From NCBI RefSeq assembly GCF_000058485.1, contig NC_008278.1, forward strand, positions 6,566,962 to 6,630,961: DNA of 64,000 bases. Reading direction: 5' to 3'. Below the pieces are notes generated by a model. The model was not told where the DNA came from. It did no database searches and worked only from the letters and a program-made list of their open reading frames with translations. This document shows positions 52,575 through 61,708 of this stretch, one piece after another; position 1 is the first letter of the stretch; each line of letters starts with the position of its first letter. A program made the translations under genes and the position numbers. Origin of the DNA: Frankia alni ACN14a (GTDB lineage: Bacteria > Actinomycetota > Actinomycetes > Frankiales > Frankiaceae).

Positions 52575-55211
52575 TCAGGGCGCGGTGTGGACGGTGAGAT
52601 CGGCCACCGACCACCAGTGGTCGCTCACGGCGACGGTGAGCTGCACCCGGACGTAGCGGGCGGTGACCGGCGGGAAGGAGACGGCGGCCCGGGGACCGTC
52701 GTCGCCGCGGGTCGCGACCGTCCGCCAGGTGGTCCCGTCGACGGAGACGCGCACCACGTACCCCCGCGGTTGGTCACCGACGCTGGGGCCGGCGTCGAGG
52801 TCGACGCCGCTGACCGGCGTCGGGGCGCGCAGGTCGGCCTGCAGCCACATCCCCGGTTCCTGAGGGTAGCCGCTGGTCCAGCGGGTGCCGGGCAGGCCGT
52901 CGGCGGCGAGGGCGGGCGCGGTGTCGGTGCAGCAGGCGCTCACCGCGACCGTCGAGGCCGACATGCGCGGTCCGGACGCGGCGGCGGCGGCGTCGCGCAG
53001 GCGGTGCACGACCGGCCGGACGGCGGCGTACCAGGCGTCGCCGAGCGCGTTGTAGCCGGCCTGGTCGGGGTGCAGCCCGTCGACGTAGTGCTCGGGGCCG
53101 ACCATCGAGGACAGGTCCACGACCGAGACGTCCGCGCCGGCGGCCCGGCGTGCGGCGACGACGCCGGGGATCGCCGCGTTGAAGGCCGCCCAGGTGGCGT
53201 CGTGGCCGTTGTGCATCGGGACGAGGGTGGACACCAGCACGGCGACGCCGGGGCGGGCGGCGAGGATCGTGCCCAGCAGCGCGTCGAGCCGGGCGGCGGC
53301 CTGCTGGGCGCTGGCTCCCTCGTTGATGTCGTTCGTGCCGGCCATGAGCAGGACGACGTCGGGCCGCGCCGAGCCGACCCAGGCAGCCGCCTGACGTTGC
53401 AGCGCGTCCAGTCGCCAGCCGGGATGGCCCTCCTCCCGCTGGTCGCCCAGGTCGGGTGGGCCGCCGCGCTGGGAGCCCACGAACACGACCGGCTCACCGT
53501 CGTTCTGCACCAGCCGGTGCCACAGCTGGGTGCGCCAGCCGCCGCTGGTCACGAACCCGTCGACGAGCGAGTCCCCCAGCGGCATCACCCGGACGCGGTT
53601 CTGCGCCCCGGCGAGCGCACCGCCGGGACCGGGATGCCCGGGGACGGGACGCGGGGCGGTGGGGACGCCGGAGGCGGCGGAGGCGGCGGCGAGCCGGCGG
53701 CCCGGCCAGGAGAACGAGGCCATGGCACCGGGCGGGACCCGCGCGGCGAACGACACCCTGCCGTCGTCGACGGTGACCGCCGCCGGCACCGTCCCCGGGT
53801 TGTAGGCGACCAGCGCGCGCGATCCGTCCGGGTTCACGAAGGCGACGTTCTGCAGCCCGCCGGGTCCGGGCGAGGCCGTGTCCACCCGGACGGCACCCGG
53901 CTCGGTGACCTTGGCGAGTTGGCCGAGCGCGTAGTACTCGGGGCTGTACGTCACCTTTCCGCTGCGCCGGTCGATCGTGACCAGGCCGCGGCAGCTCGGG
54001 CAGCCGCCGAGCTTGGGCCCGCCGGTCTCGTCGAGCGCCACGTTCCAGTAGGCGACCGTGGCGGCGCCGTTGCGGGTCGCGCCGATCACCATGTTCTGCG
54101 CGCTCCAGCGCAGGCTGTCGCCGAAGCCCTTCGACCAGGACCCGCTGGAGCACTCGGTGACGTACTGGGCGAGCGTCGGCGCCTGGCCGCGCAGCACCGC
54201 CTGGGCGGACGGGTCCCCGCCGTAGCAGTGCGAGGCGATCCCGGCGATCCACGGCGCCGCCGCGGGGTCGCTGAGCACCTGCAGGGCGTAGGAGCCGAAG
54301 TCCCAGTTCTGATCGGAGACGGCTATGCGGGTGCTCAGCCCGGCCGCGCGCAGCGCCGGACCGAGCGCGGCGATCACCGCCGCCTCCTGCTGGGCCGTCA
54401 TCGGCATGGCGGGATGGTTCCCGGGCGGCGCCAGCGGTTCGTTCAGCGGCGAGATCAGGTCGACCGGCACGCCGCCGTCCGCGTAGGCACGGGCGTAGGC
54501 GGCCAGGTAGGCGGCGAAGGCGGCGGTGTCCTCGGGCCGCAGGGGACCGCCGGAGGAGCCGGACAGCGTGTCGCCGGTGCGCATCCAGGCCGGGGCGGTC
54601 CAGGGCGTCGCCATCACCCGCAGTTCCGGGTTGAGTGCGCGGGCCTGGCGCAGCAGCGGCAGCACGTGCTCCTCGTCGCGGGCGACGCTGAACCGCCGCA
54701 GCCGCGGGTCGCGCTGGCCCGCGGGAACGTCGTCGTAGGTCACCGCGGCCCGGGAGAAGTCGCTGGCCCCGATCGGCTGGCGCAGGAAACTCAGCCCGGC
54801 GCCGGCGTCTCGGTCGAACAGCGAGCGCATCAGCCGGCGGCGCTCGGGCGGCGACAGCCTCGTGTCGATCAGATACGTGGAGGAGTCGGTCAGGGCGGCC
54901 CCGACTCCCTCCATGACCTGGAAACGCCGGTCCGGCTCGACCCGTAGGACACCCTGCCCGGTGGCCGGCCCGGTCGACGGAAGCAGTCGCACGTCCGGCT
55001 GGCGGTCCAGGCGGTGCGCACCGTCCGCGCTGGTCAGCCATACCGAGGCGGACGGGTCCGGGTCGGGTCCCACCACGCCGAGCACGATCGACACGGCGAC
55101 GACGACGGACAGCAGCCCGATCACGGCGTACGCGAAGGGGCGTGACCGCGGCCGGGACGCGGCTACGATCACGTCGGGCCGCGGGGCTCGTTGCATGGTC
55201 GGCTCGGGCAT
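52575..55211 (-). CDS. Secreted/anchored GH30 glycosidase fused to an SGNH hydrolase and an F5/8-type domain
   Basis: The 878-residue protein has an N-terminal membrane anchor at residues 26-48. Next is a GH30 (glucosylceramidase / beta-glucanase type) domain at about 60-510, with acid/base Glu258 in SPLNEP and nucleophile Glu353 in YVTECS. Then comes an SGNH esterase at about 538-740, with Ser548 in GDSLVDG, Asn627 in MAGTND and Asp711/His714 in DGLHPD, and an F5/8 (discoidin) carbohydrate-binding domain at about 750-878. It should cleave and deacylate a polysaccharide outside the cell. It is the last gene of a GT2-acyltransferase-GH30 operon, 12 nt after the acyltransferase. Confidence 0.9.
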   Translation of the reverse strand: MPEPTMQRAPRPDVIVAASRPRSRPFAYAVIGLLSVVVAVSIVLGVVGPDPDPSASVWLTSADGAHRLDRQPDVRLLPSTGPATGQGVLRVEPDRRFQVMEGVGAALTDSSTYLIDTRLSPPERRRLMRSLFDRDAGAGLSFLRQPIGASDFSRAAVTYDDVPAGQRDPRLRRFSVARDEEHVLPLLRQARALNPELRVMATPWTAPAWMRTGDTLSGSSGGPLRPEDTAAFAAYLAAYARAYADGGVPVDLISPLNEPLAPPGNHPAMPMTAQQEAAVIAALGPALRAAGLSTRIAVSDQNWDFGSYALQVLSDPAAAPWIAGIASHCYGGDPSAQAVLRGQAPTLAQYVTECSSGSWSKGFGDSLRWSAQNMVIGATRNGAATVAYWNVALDETGGPKLGGCPSCRGLVTIDRRSGKVTYSPEYYALGQLAKVTEPGAVRVDTASPGPGGLQNVAFVNPDGSRALVAYNPGTVPAAVTVDDGRVSFAARVPPGAMASFSWPGRRLAAASAASGVPTAPRPVPGHPGPGGALAGAQNRVRVMPLGDSLVDGFVTSGGWRTQLWHRLVQNDGEPVVFVGSQRGGPPDLGDQREEGHPGWRLDALQRQAAAWVGSARPDVVLLMAGTNDINEGASAQQAAARLDALLGTILAARPGVAVLVSTLVPMHNGHDATWAAFNAAIPGVVAARRAAGADVSVVDLSSMVGPEHYVDGLHPDQAGYNALGDAWYAAVRPVVHRLRDAAAAASGPRMSASTVAVSACCTDTAPALAADGLPGTRWTSGYPQEPGMWLQADLRAPTPVSGVDLDAGPSVGDQPRGYVVRVSVDGTTWRTVATRGDDGPRAAVSFPPVTARYVRVQLTVAVSDHWWSVADLTVHTAP

Positions 55212-55223
55212 GGTGCTGATCCG

Positions 55224-56534
55224 TCAGCCCTCGTGCCGGGGACCGTAGTACGAGCGCAGCCGACCGTCCGGTTGGAACAGGGCCTTCAGTTCGCCCGCGG
55301 GCCGTTCGAGGATGACGTAGCTGACCCAGCCGAACGGCACGGAGACGACCACCAGCAGCAGCGCCACCCAGGGGAACGCCGTCGCCTGGTGGCTCAGCAG
55401 GTGATGCGTGTCGAGGTAGAGCAGGATCGGCTCGTGCCACAGGTACACGCTGTAGCTGACGGTGCCGACGAACATCAGGGGGCGGGCCGCGAGGGCCCGT
55501 CGCCACCAGGCCCGCGGAGGCGCGAACAGCGAGCTGCCGAGCAGCAGGGTGAACGCGACCATCGCCAGCAGGTTGAACTCGGTCGACGTCCGGGCGTCCT
55601 CGGCCCGGATGGCGCAGCCCCAGGCGAGGATGGCCAGCGCCACGAGCCGGACGGGAACGAGCCACCGCGCGCGCACGGCCCGGTCGCCCCACCGGGCGTG
55701 GGCGACGGCGAGGAACATCCCCATGGCGAACATCTCCGCCTTGGCCAGCGGGTTGAACCAGATCGCCCAGCGGTCGGACGGCTGGTGGGCGAGCTCGAGC
55801 GCCCACCAGTGGTAGGCAAGCGAGCCGACCAGCATCACGGTGGGCGGCGTCGCGATCGCCAGCGCCCGCACGGCCGGACGTGACCGGGCGGGCAGCCAAC
55901 CCCGCAGGGCCAGCAGGATGAGCGCGACGGCGACGTAGAAGAAGATCTCCACCGAGAGCGACCAGGCCGGGCCGATCGTGTAGAAGATGCGACGGCTGTC
56001 GAAGACCTGGGTGAAGGTGAGGTGTTCCACCAGGTCGCGCCAGTCTCCCGGCAGGTCGGGGTTGCGGTAGGTCCAGACGAGCAGGGTCGCGAACCAGTAC
56101 AGCGGCAGGATGCGCACGGCGCGGCGCAGCAGGAAGACCCGGGGGCTGCCCACCCGCCGCCCGGCGAGGACCTGGCGGGCTGCCGGGGCGTAAAGCAGGA
56201 AGCCCGACAGCAGCAGGAACAGACTGACGAGGCCGTCGAGGTTGAGCAGCAGCCGGCCCAGCGGCGTCCCGGCGTAGGCGTAGCCGTCGGGTGACGAGCC
56301 GGCCGAGTCCCCACCGGCGCCCTCCCGGCAGAACTGGTAGGCGTGGAAGACCACGACCCCCAGGGCGGCGACTCCCCGGTATCCCTCGAGGTCGTCCATG
56401 CGCGCCAGCCGCCCCGGCGCAGGCGTGGACGGTGCCGATGGCGGCGACGTGGACGGCGACGGCGACGTGGACGGCGACGGCGACGTGGACGTGGACGGCG
56501 ACGTGGACGTGGACGGTGTGAGCAGGCCGGTCAT
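55224..56534 (-). CDS. Acyltransferase-3 (OafA-type) membrane acyltransferase
   Basis: The 436-residue protein has about ten membrane helices and the AT3 signature DLEGYRGVAALGVVVFHAYQ near residue 48, whose His is catalytic. RRIFYTIGPAWSLSVEIFFY and YSVYLWHEPILLYL are further family motifs. It should transfer acetyl or another acyl group to a sugar across the membrane. A Ser/Thr/Pro stalk built of short repeats (nt 56430-56520) precedes the first helix. The ATG is 2 nt from the GT2 stop, with GGGAG about 10 nt upstream, so expression is coupled. Confidence 0.93.
   Translation of the reverse strand: MTGLLTPSTSTSPSTSTSPSPSTSPSPSTSPPSAPSTPAPGRLARMDDLEGYRGVAALGVVVFHAYQFCREGAGGDSAGSSPDGYAYAGTPLGRLLLNLDGLVSLFLLLSGFLLYAPAARQVLAGRRVGSPRVFLLRRAVRILPLYWFATLLVWTYRNPDLPGDWRDLVEHLTFTQVFDSRRIFYTIGPAWSLSVEIFFYVAVALILLALRGWLPARSRPAVRALAIATPPTVMLVGSLAYHWWALELAHQPSDRWAIWFNPLAKAEMFAMGMFLAVAHARWGDRAVRARWLVPVRLVALAILAWGCAIRAEDARTSTEFNLLAMVAFTLLLGSSLFAPPRAWWRRALAARPLMFVGTVSYSVYLWHEPILLYLDTHHLLSHQATAFPWVALLLVVVSVPFGWVSYVILERPAGELKALFQPDGRLRSYYGPRHEG
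56430..56520. repeat. Short tandem repeat encoding a Ser/Thr/Pro stalk
   Basis: GACGTGGACG and GGCGACGGCGACGTGGAC units (12-18 nt, plus strand) recur six times. They encode the STSPSPSTSP stretch of the acyltransferase. Confidence 0.8.
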
Positions 56535-56536
56535 GG

Positions 56537-59059
56537 TCAGGCCGACTCCCGCCGGTAGGCCGGGCTGGGCACGGGCACCTGGCGCGGGGTGACCCGCCAC
56601 TGGCGCTCTCCCCCGATCTCCTTGATCTGGGCCACCCGGGCCAGGCCGTTCTTGTACTCGGTGTAGAAGAAGCCGGCGAACAGGGCGTAGACGAGGAACC
56701 ACCGCCGACGCCGGCGCACGTCCGGGTGGGCGAGCAGATAGGCGAAGAGGCTTTGCGCCACGCCGACTCCCATCGTGACGAGCGTGAGGAACAGGAAGAA
56801 CGGCATGGCCCAGTGCACGCCCTGGCCGGGCTCCGGATGCAGCAGCAGATACCCCAGCAACGGGAAGATCTGGATGGAGATCCACGGGTAGAGCTCGCGC
56901 CAACCGAACAGGAACGCGGCGCCGGCCTTCTGCCGGCGGTTGAGCACGGGGGAGGCCAGGGCCATCCCGAAGTACTTCCGCGAGACCTGGAACCAGCCCT
57001 GGGCCCAGCGCAGCCGCTGGCGGGTCAGTGCCCGCAGCGTGGTCGGCGCCAGTTCGAAGGACAACAGCGCCGGATCGGAGGCGATGCGAACACCGGCGAG
57101 CAGGGATCGGACCGAGGAGTCGATGTCCTCGGTCAGCATGCGGGGGCGCATCCGGACGCGGCGCAGAATGTCGGTCCGCCAGTACCCGTTGGATCCGCCG
57201 AAGATGCCGAAGCCGTGCAGCTTCGCCCGCCCCGGATGGCCCACCGCGTACATCGACTCGAACTCCACCGCGACCATCCGCGACAACCAGCTCGCACCGC
57301 CGTTACGGATGACGCAGTGCCCCTGCACGATGTCGTAGGAATCGGCCAGCCATCGCCATGCCCGCGTCACCGAGTCCGGCGCCGGATGGTGGTCGGCATC
57401 GAAGACGCCGGTGAAATGACCGGTGGCGATTTCGAGGGCGGCATTGACGTTCTGCGCCTTCGAGGTGCTGCCCGGCACCCTGAGCACCACCAGCCGAGGA
57501 TGTTCGTGTGCCATCGCCTGGAGCACGGACTCGACCGGCAGTGCATGCGGGGTGTTGTAGGCGAGGATCACCTGCAGGGATCCGGCGTAGCGCAGGCGCA
57601 GGAACGCCTCGAGCGTGTCGATGATCGTCGCCGACTCGTTCGGCAGGTACGCGGCGATGATGACCGTCGCCGGCGGCGGGTCTCCCGGCGGGAGCGCCGG
57701 CGGCCGGACCGGGTCGAGCGCGAGCAGACCCTCGACGTAGATCGACCCGGCGGTCGCCACCAGCGCGAGCACGATGAACGCGTAGGCGGGGCCGAGCACG
57801 TCGACGCCGAACTGGGCCGTGAGCGTGTAGTACAGGTAGGGCAGGCCGACGGCGAGGACGACGCTGAGCAGGGCCTGCGCGGCGGTGGACCCGATCCACC
57901 GCCTGGCCGTCCGCCAGGCCGCCGCCGCCGCACCGGCACCGGCACCGGCACCGGTGGAGAACCCGCGGAGGCCGGCGGCCACCTCCCCGGAAGGCGCTCC
58001 GAACGGCCCGTCGAACCCGGACGGGGCTCCGGACGGCGACCCGGCCACGAACGGCGCGCCGAGCAGCGCCCCGGCCCCGGCCGGCATCTCGGCCGGCATC
58101 TCGGCCGGTTCTCCGGACGGCTCCCAGGTGCAGGGCTCCAGATCGAGGCGGCTGGCGGCGGTCGCGGCGGCGGCCCTGGCCCGGCTGATCAGCACGGCCG
58201 GATCCGTCCTGCCCACGCCGACCAGGCCGATGGCGGGCGTGATGCGCAGATGCTCCTCGGCGTCGCCGGCGGTCACCGTGACCGACCGGCTCGCCAGCGC
58301 GGCGCCCAGCTGCTCAAGCTGCTTGCGGGCGCGGGCCGCCGGTGCCGCCGGCAGGACCCACAGCAGCTCCCCGTTGCTGCGCGGCGCCGGCGGCCTGGCC
58401 AGGCCCAGTTCCGTGACGGTGACGTCGCGGATCCGGCCGACCAGCTCCCAGGTCGCCTGCGCCCCGAGGCGCTCCCGGACCCGCCCCAGCTCGCTGACCC
58501 GCAGGCAGACCAGCACACCCTCCCGCCCGACCAGGCGCAGCCGCCGTCCGGCGCTCTGCTGGACGGCGACGTCGTCGAAGATGTCCTCGTCCTCGAGGGC
58601 GAGTTGCGCCAGCCCCCGCCGGTTGCGTTCGACCCTGCGCTGGATGGTGGCGACGAGGCGCCGGGCGACGGCGTCGAGGTCGTGCATGGTCAACCGCCCC
58701 GGCTGCGGCACCTGCTCCTCGCCGGGCCCGCCGACAGGGGGCGCCGCCGGCCGATCGGTCGGCACGATCAGAGGCGTGTCGCCCCGGCGCGCCGCCGGGA
58801 TGAGCCCGGCGACCAGTTCCTGACTGACGACGATCTCGTTGGCCGCGGGCTGCTCATCGCCGCCTCGCTCGTCCTCGTCCGGCAGCGCGACGCGCACCGC
58901 CAGCCCGTGATCCTGGAGCAGGTCGGCGAGGTACTCCGACTCGTTGCGGTCCCGTAAGGAGACGCGAATCCGCAGGCCGGCCGGTGCCGCGCCGACGGCG
59001 GCCGGCCGAGGGGCCGCACGCACGCGGTGCCGGCCCGCGGCGCCGCGCTCAGCGCCCAC
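56537..59059 (-). CDS. Processive GT2 glycosyltransferase with pseudo-receiver and degenerate GGDEF module
   Basis: The 840-residue membrane synthase has a GT2 domain from about residue 462: DAD 554-556, TED 643-645 and QRLRW 681-685, the hallmarks of cellulose/chitin/hyaluronan-type polymerases, with membrane helices before and after. Residues about 28-105 look like a receiver fold without a clear phospho-Asp. Residues about 180-310 follow the GGDEF domain order, with SNGEL (228-232) in place of GGDEF and RITPAIGLVGVG as the following strand. The module should sense rather than make cyclic di-GMP. It is the first gene of the three-gene operon. Confidence 0.9.
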   Translation of the reverse strand: MGAERGAAGRHRVRAAPRPAAVGAAPAGLRIRVSLRDRNESEYLADLLQDHGLAVRVALPDEDERGGDEQPAANEIVVSQELVAGLIPAARRGDTPLIVPTDRPAAPPVGGPGEEQVPQPGRLTMHDLDAVARRLVATIQRRVERNRRGLAQLALEDEDIFDDVAVQQSAGRRLRLVGREGVLVCLRVSELGRVRERLGAQATWELVGRIRDVTVTELGLARPPAPRSNGELLWVLPAAPAARARKQLEQLGAALASRSVTVTAGDAEEHLRITPAIGLVGVGRTDPAVLISRARAAAATAASRLDLEPCTWEPSGEPAEMPAEMPAGAGALLGAPFVAGSPSGAPSGFDGPFGAPSGEVAAGLRGFSTGAGAGAGAAAAAWRTARRWIGSTAAQALLSVVLAVGLPYLYYTLTAQFGVDVLGPAYAFIVLALVATAGSIYVEGLLALDPVRPPALPPGDPPPATVIIAAYLPNESATIIDTLEAFLRLRYAGSLQVILAYNTPHALPVESVLQAMAHEHPRLVVLRVPGSTSKAQNVNAALEIATGHFTGVFDADHHPAPDSVTRAWRWLADSYDIVQGHCVIRNGGASWLSRMVAVEFESMYAVGHPGRAKLHGFGIFGGSNGYWRTDILRRVRMRPRMLTEDIDSSVRSLLAGVRIASDPALLSFELAPTTLRALTRQRLRWAQGWFQVSRKYFGMALASPVLNRRQKAGAAFLFGWRELYPWISIQIFPLLGYLLLHPEPGQGVHWAMPFFLFLTLVTMGVGVAQSLFAYLLAHPDVRRRRRWFLVYALFAGFFYTEYKNGLARVAQIKEIGGERQWRVTPRQVPVPSPAYRRESA

Positions 59060-59908
59060 GACGAATCCTCGCTCGCAGCGCCGACGGCCGACGCCGGCTC
59101 GCCGATGTCACCGACATCGCCGTCCTCGAACAAAAGAAAAAGATAGGCATATCTTCCCCCGATATGGCCTCTGCACGGTTCCCCCGGAACCTGGGATCAG
59201 GCCGCTGACATTCCGGCCTCCACGGCAGCCCGGCCGCACCGAAACAGAACTCGGTCAGCAGCGGGATCAATACCGTGGCGCCGGCGCCCACCTTACGGCC
59301 GAGACACCGCCGCATACGACCATCAATGCTTCCGACGCCCATCTGTGACCCATATCACGCCATGGCGTAGATTCCTGTAAATGAGATTCGCGACCGCGCC
59401 GACGATACCTCAATCGGGGCATTGACAATATCCGCGGATCAACGTTCGAATACGGCCACGCGCCGACATTCAACACCCGTCGCACAGCGGATTTATTTCA
59501 GGAGACAGAGATAGGTCGTGTATCCGATTGCAATCCGAGGGCGTGCAGCGTCACGTGAACCGGACCTGTCACGACGCTGTGGGGGCGACGGCCCGCAGGT
59601 CGGAGCGGGTGCGTGGGAGAGCCGCCGCCACCGTAACTCTTCTAGACGGTTTGGCGTCCGATTCATCGATACCAAACAACGACGTGGCTTCGTTCCCACG
59701 CACAGCTCCCGCGCGGCGGTGCCGGCGCAGCGCCGGGCGGCGAGGCGAGCGCCGTCCGCCAACGCACACCGTCGCCAAACAGCGGAAAGGAGAACGTGTG
59801 AGCGGCTGAACCAGCTGGTGCCAGAAGCCGGCTACCGGCTCCGCCGCAGCGGCCAGCGGTAGCGGCCAGCGGTAGCGGCCAGCGGTAGCGGCCCAGCGGC
59901 CCAGCGGA
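59060..59908. other. 849-nt intergenic region with A/T-rich stretches upstream of the GT2 operon
   Basis: No gene is supported. AT-rich stretches at 59130-59165 and 59340-59520 are unusual here. On the minus strand TTTTTCTTTTG (about 59135-59145) lies 80 nt upstream of GT2. A plus-strand TTGACA (59424-59429) is followed 18 nt later by TCGAAT and overlaps ATCCGCGGAT, a perfect 10-bp palindrome. CGGTAGCGGCCAG repeats three to four times at 59855-59900. Candidate ORFs at 59518-59862 and 59528-59809 look non-coding. Confidence 0.5.
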
Positions 59909-61708
59909 TCAGTACGCTCCCTCGCGGCGCAGCACCGCGAACATCGTCCGCCAGAGGATGTAGAAGTCCATCGCCAGCGACCAGTTCTGCACGTAGCGCA
60001 GGTCCAGTCGCACCGACTCGTCCCATTCCAGATCGGACCGACCGCTGATCTGCCACAGGCCGGTCAGACCGGGCTTCACCATCAGCCGGCGGTGCACGTC
60101 GTCCTCGTAGCGGGCGACCTCCGCCGGCAGCGGCGGCCGCGGGCCGACCAGCGACATGCTGCCCCCCACGACGTTGAAGAGCTGCGGCAGCTCGTCCAGG
60201 GACCACTTGCGCAGGAACTTCCCGACCCGGGTGATCCGGGGGTCCTCGCGCATCTTGAACAGCAGGCCCTCGGCCCGCTCGTTGCGCGACTCCAACGCCG
60301 CCTTGCGCTGCTCGGCGTCGACGTACATCGAGCGGAACTTGTACATCGTGAAGTGCTCACCGCCCCGGCCCACCCGCACCTGCCGGAAGATCGCCGGGCC
60401 GCGGCTGGTGAGCCGGACGGCCAACGCGAGGGCGGCCAGCAGCGGCAGGCACAGCAGCAGGATCCCCGCGGCCACGCTCCGGTCGAACAGGCCCTTCATG
60501 GCGCGCCGGGTACCGCTGAGTTCCGGCTCCTCGACGTGCAGCAGCGGCAGTCCGGCGACCGGGCGGATCGAGATGCGCGGCCCGGTCACGTCGGTCAGCG
60601 CCGAGGAGACCAGGACATCGACCTCGCTACCCTCCAACATCCACAGCAACCGCCGCAGCCGCTCGCCGTCCATCTGCGGGCTGATCGCGACGGTCGTCGC
60701 CGCCGTCTGCGCGATGGCGGTGTGCAGGCTCTCCGAGGTCCCGACGATCGGCACCCCCAGCAGGTCGAACCCGACGCGCTCCGGCGAGTCGTGGCTGTGC
60801 CGCCCCGGCGACCGGTCGAGGACGACCCCGACCACCGACCAGCCGGCGGTGGGCTCACGCTGCGCTATCCGGATCATGGATGCCGCGGACTCCCCAGCGC
60901 CGACGACCAGCACGCGGTGCAGGCAGCGCCCCGCCCGGCGCAGCCGGTGCAGCCCGGCTCGCGCGCCGACCCGCAGCGCCACCGTCAGTACCAGTGCGGC
61001 GGGGAACGCGATCAGTACGTAGGCGCGGGCGAGCTCGGCCTTCGTCGCGTAGGACAGGACGGCCACCACCGCGGTGAGCTGCGCGGCGGCGTTGAGCACG
61101 CGGCGGAACTCCTCGGATCCCCCGCCGAGGAAGCGGCTCTCGTAGGCCCGCCCGAAGAACATCGACAGAACCCACGCGAGCGGCAGCAGCACCGACATCA
61201 GGATGTAGGGCCGCGCCGACACCGGCTTGAGGTCGAACTCGACCAGGCCGCCGAACCGGACCAGATAGGCAACCCCCACCGCCACCACGCAGGCGAGGGC
61301 GTCGGTGACGATGAGCAGCCGGGTGTAGGGACGCTCCCACGGAACCGTGGCCCGGTAGCCGCCGTCGGCCCGCGCGTCCAGGTCGGGCCGATCGGACGGA
61401 TCGGGTAAATCGGACAGGCCGGGAGGATGGGACAGGTCGCCGGCGGTGGAGCCGGGTCCGTCCGCCGGCCTGGGTGCGGTGGCGATCCCCGCCGCGTCCG
61501 GCTGGACCGCGCCGGGGCCCCGGCGGCCGGCACGATCGGCCGCCGGCGGCGGGGGAACATCTCCGATCACCACCGCCAACTGGGCACGCTGGTTCGGAAT
61601 CCGCCGCCCGGGCCGGCTCGGCGCGACGGACGACGCGCCGAGCGTCGCCGCCCCGGCCGGGACCCCCGCCCGGTCGTCGGGCCGGTAGCCACCGTCACGT
61701 CGGGTCAC
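59909..61708 (-). CDS. Exopolysaccharide polyprenyl-phosphate sugar-1-phosphate transferase (WbaP/CpsE type)
   Basis: The 599-residue membrane enzyme starts polysaccharide repeat-unit synthesis by moving a sugar phosphate to undecaprenyl phosphate. It has a polar N-terminus of about 125 residues, four membrane helices (about 130-260), a Rossmann-like CoA-binding-type domain (VLVVGAGESAASMIRIA) and the catalytic domain from about residue 400: KGLFDRSVAAGILLL, KFRSMYVDAEQR, KWSLDELPQLFNVVGG, SLVGPRPPLPAEV and GLTGLWQISGRS. The GTG start has GAGGGG 7 nt upstream. The sugar (Glc, Gal or GlcNAc type) cannot be told. Confidence 0.95.
   Translation of the reverse strand: MTRRDGGYRPDDRAGVPAGAATLGASSVAPSRPGRRIPNQRAQLAVVIGDVPPPPAADRAGRRGPGAVQPDAAGIATAPRPADGPGSTAGDLSHPPGLSDLPDPSDRPDLDARADGGYRATVPWERPYTRLLIVTDALACVVAVGVAYLVRFGGLVEFDLKPVSARPYILMSVLLPLAWVLSMFFGRAYESRFLGGGSEEFRRVLNAAAQLTAVVAVLSYATKAELARAYVLIAFPAALVLTVALRVGARAGLHRLRRAGRCLHRVLVVGAGESAASMIRIAQREPTAGWSVVGVVLDRSPGRHSHDSPERVGFDLLGVPIVGTSESLHTAIAQTAATTVAISPQMDGERLRRLLWMLEGSEVDVLVSSALTDVTGPRISIRPVAGLPLLHVEEPELSGTRRAMKGLFDRSVAAGILLLCLPLLAALALAVRLTSRGPAIFRQVRVGRGGEHFTMYKFRSMYVDAEQRKAALESRNERAEGLLFKMREDPRITRVGKFLRKWSLDELPQLFNVVGGSMSLVGPRPPLPAEVARYEDDVHRRLMVKPGLTGLWQISGRSDLEWDESVRLDLRYVQNWSLAMDFYILWRTMFAVLRREGAY

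Noticed and set aside
59518-59862. Candidate 114-residue ORF with AGGAG upstream (GTG start)
   Set aside because: The translation is Arg/Ser-rich with no recognisable pattern, it overlaps another frame of similar quality, and its 3' end is a tandem repeat.
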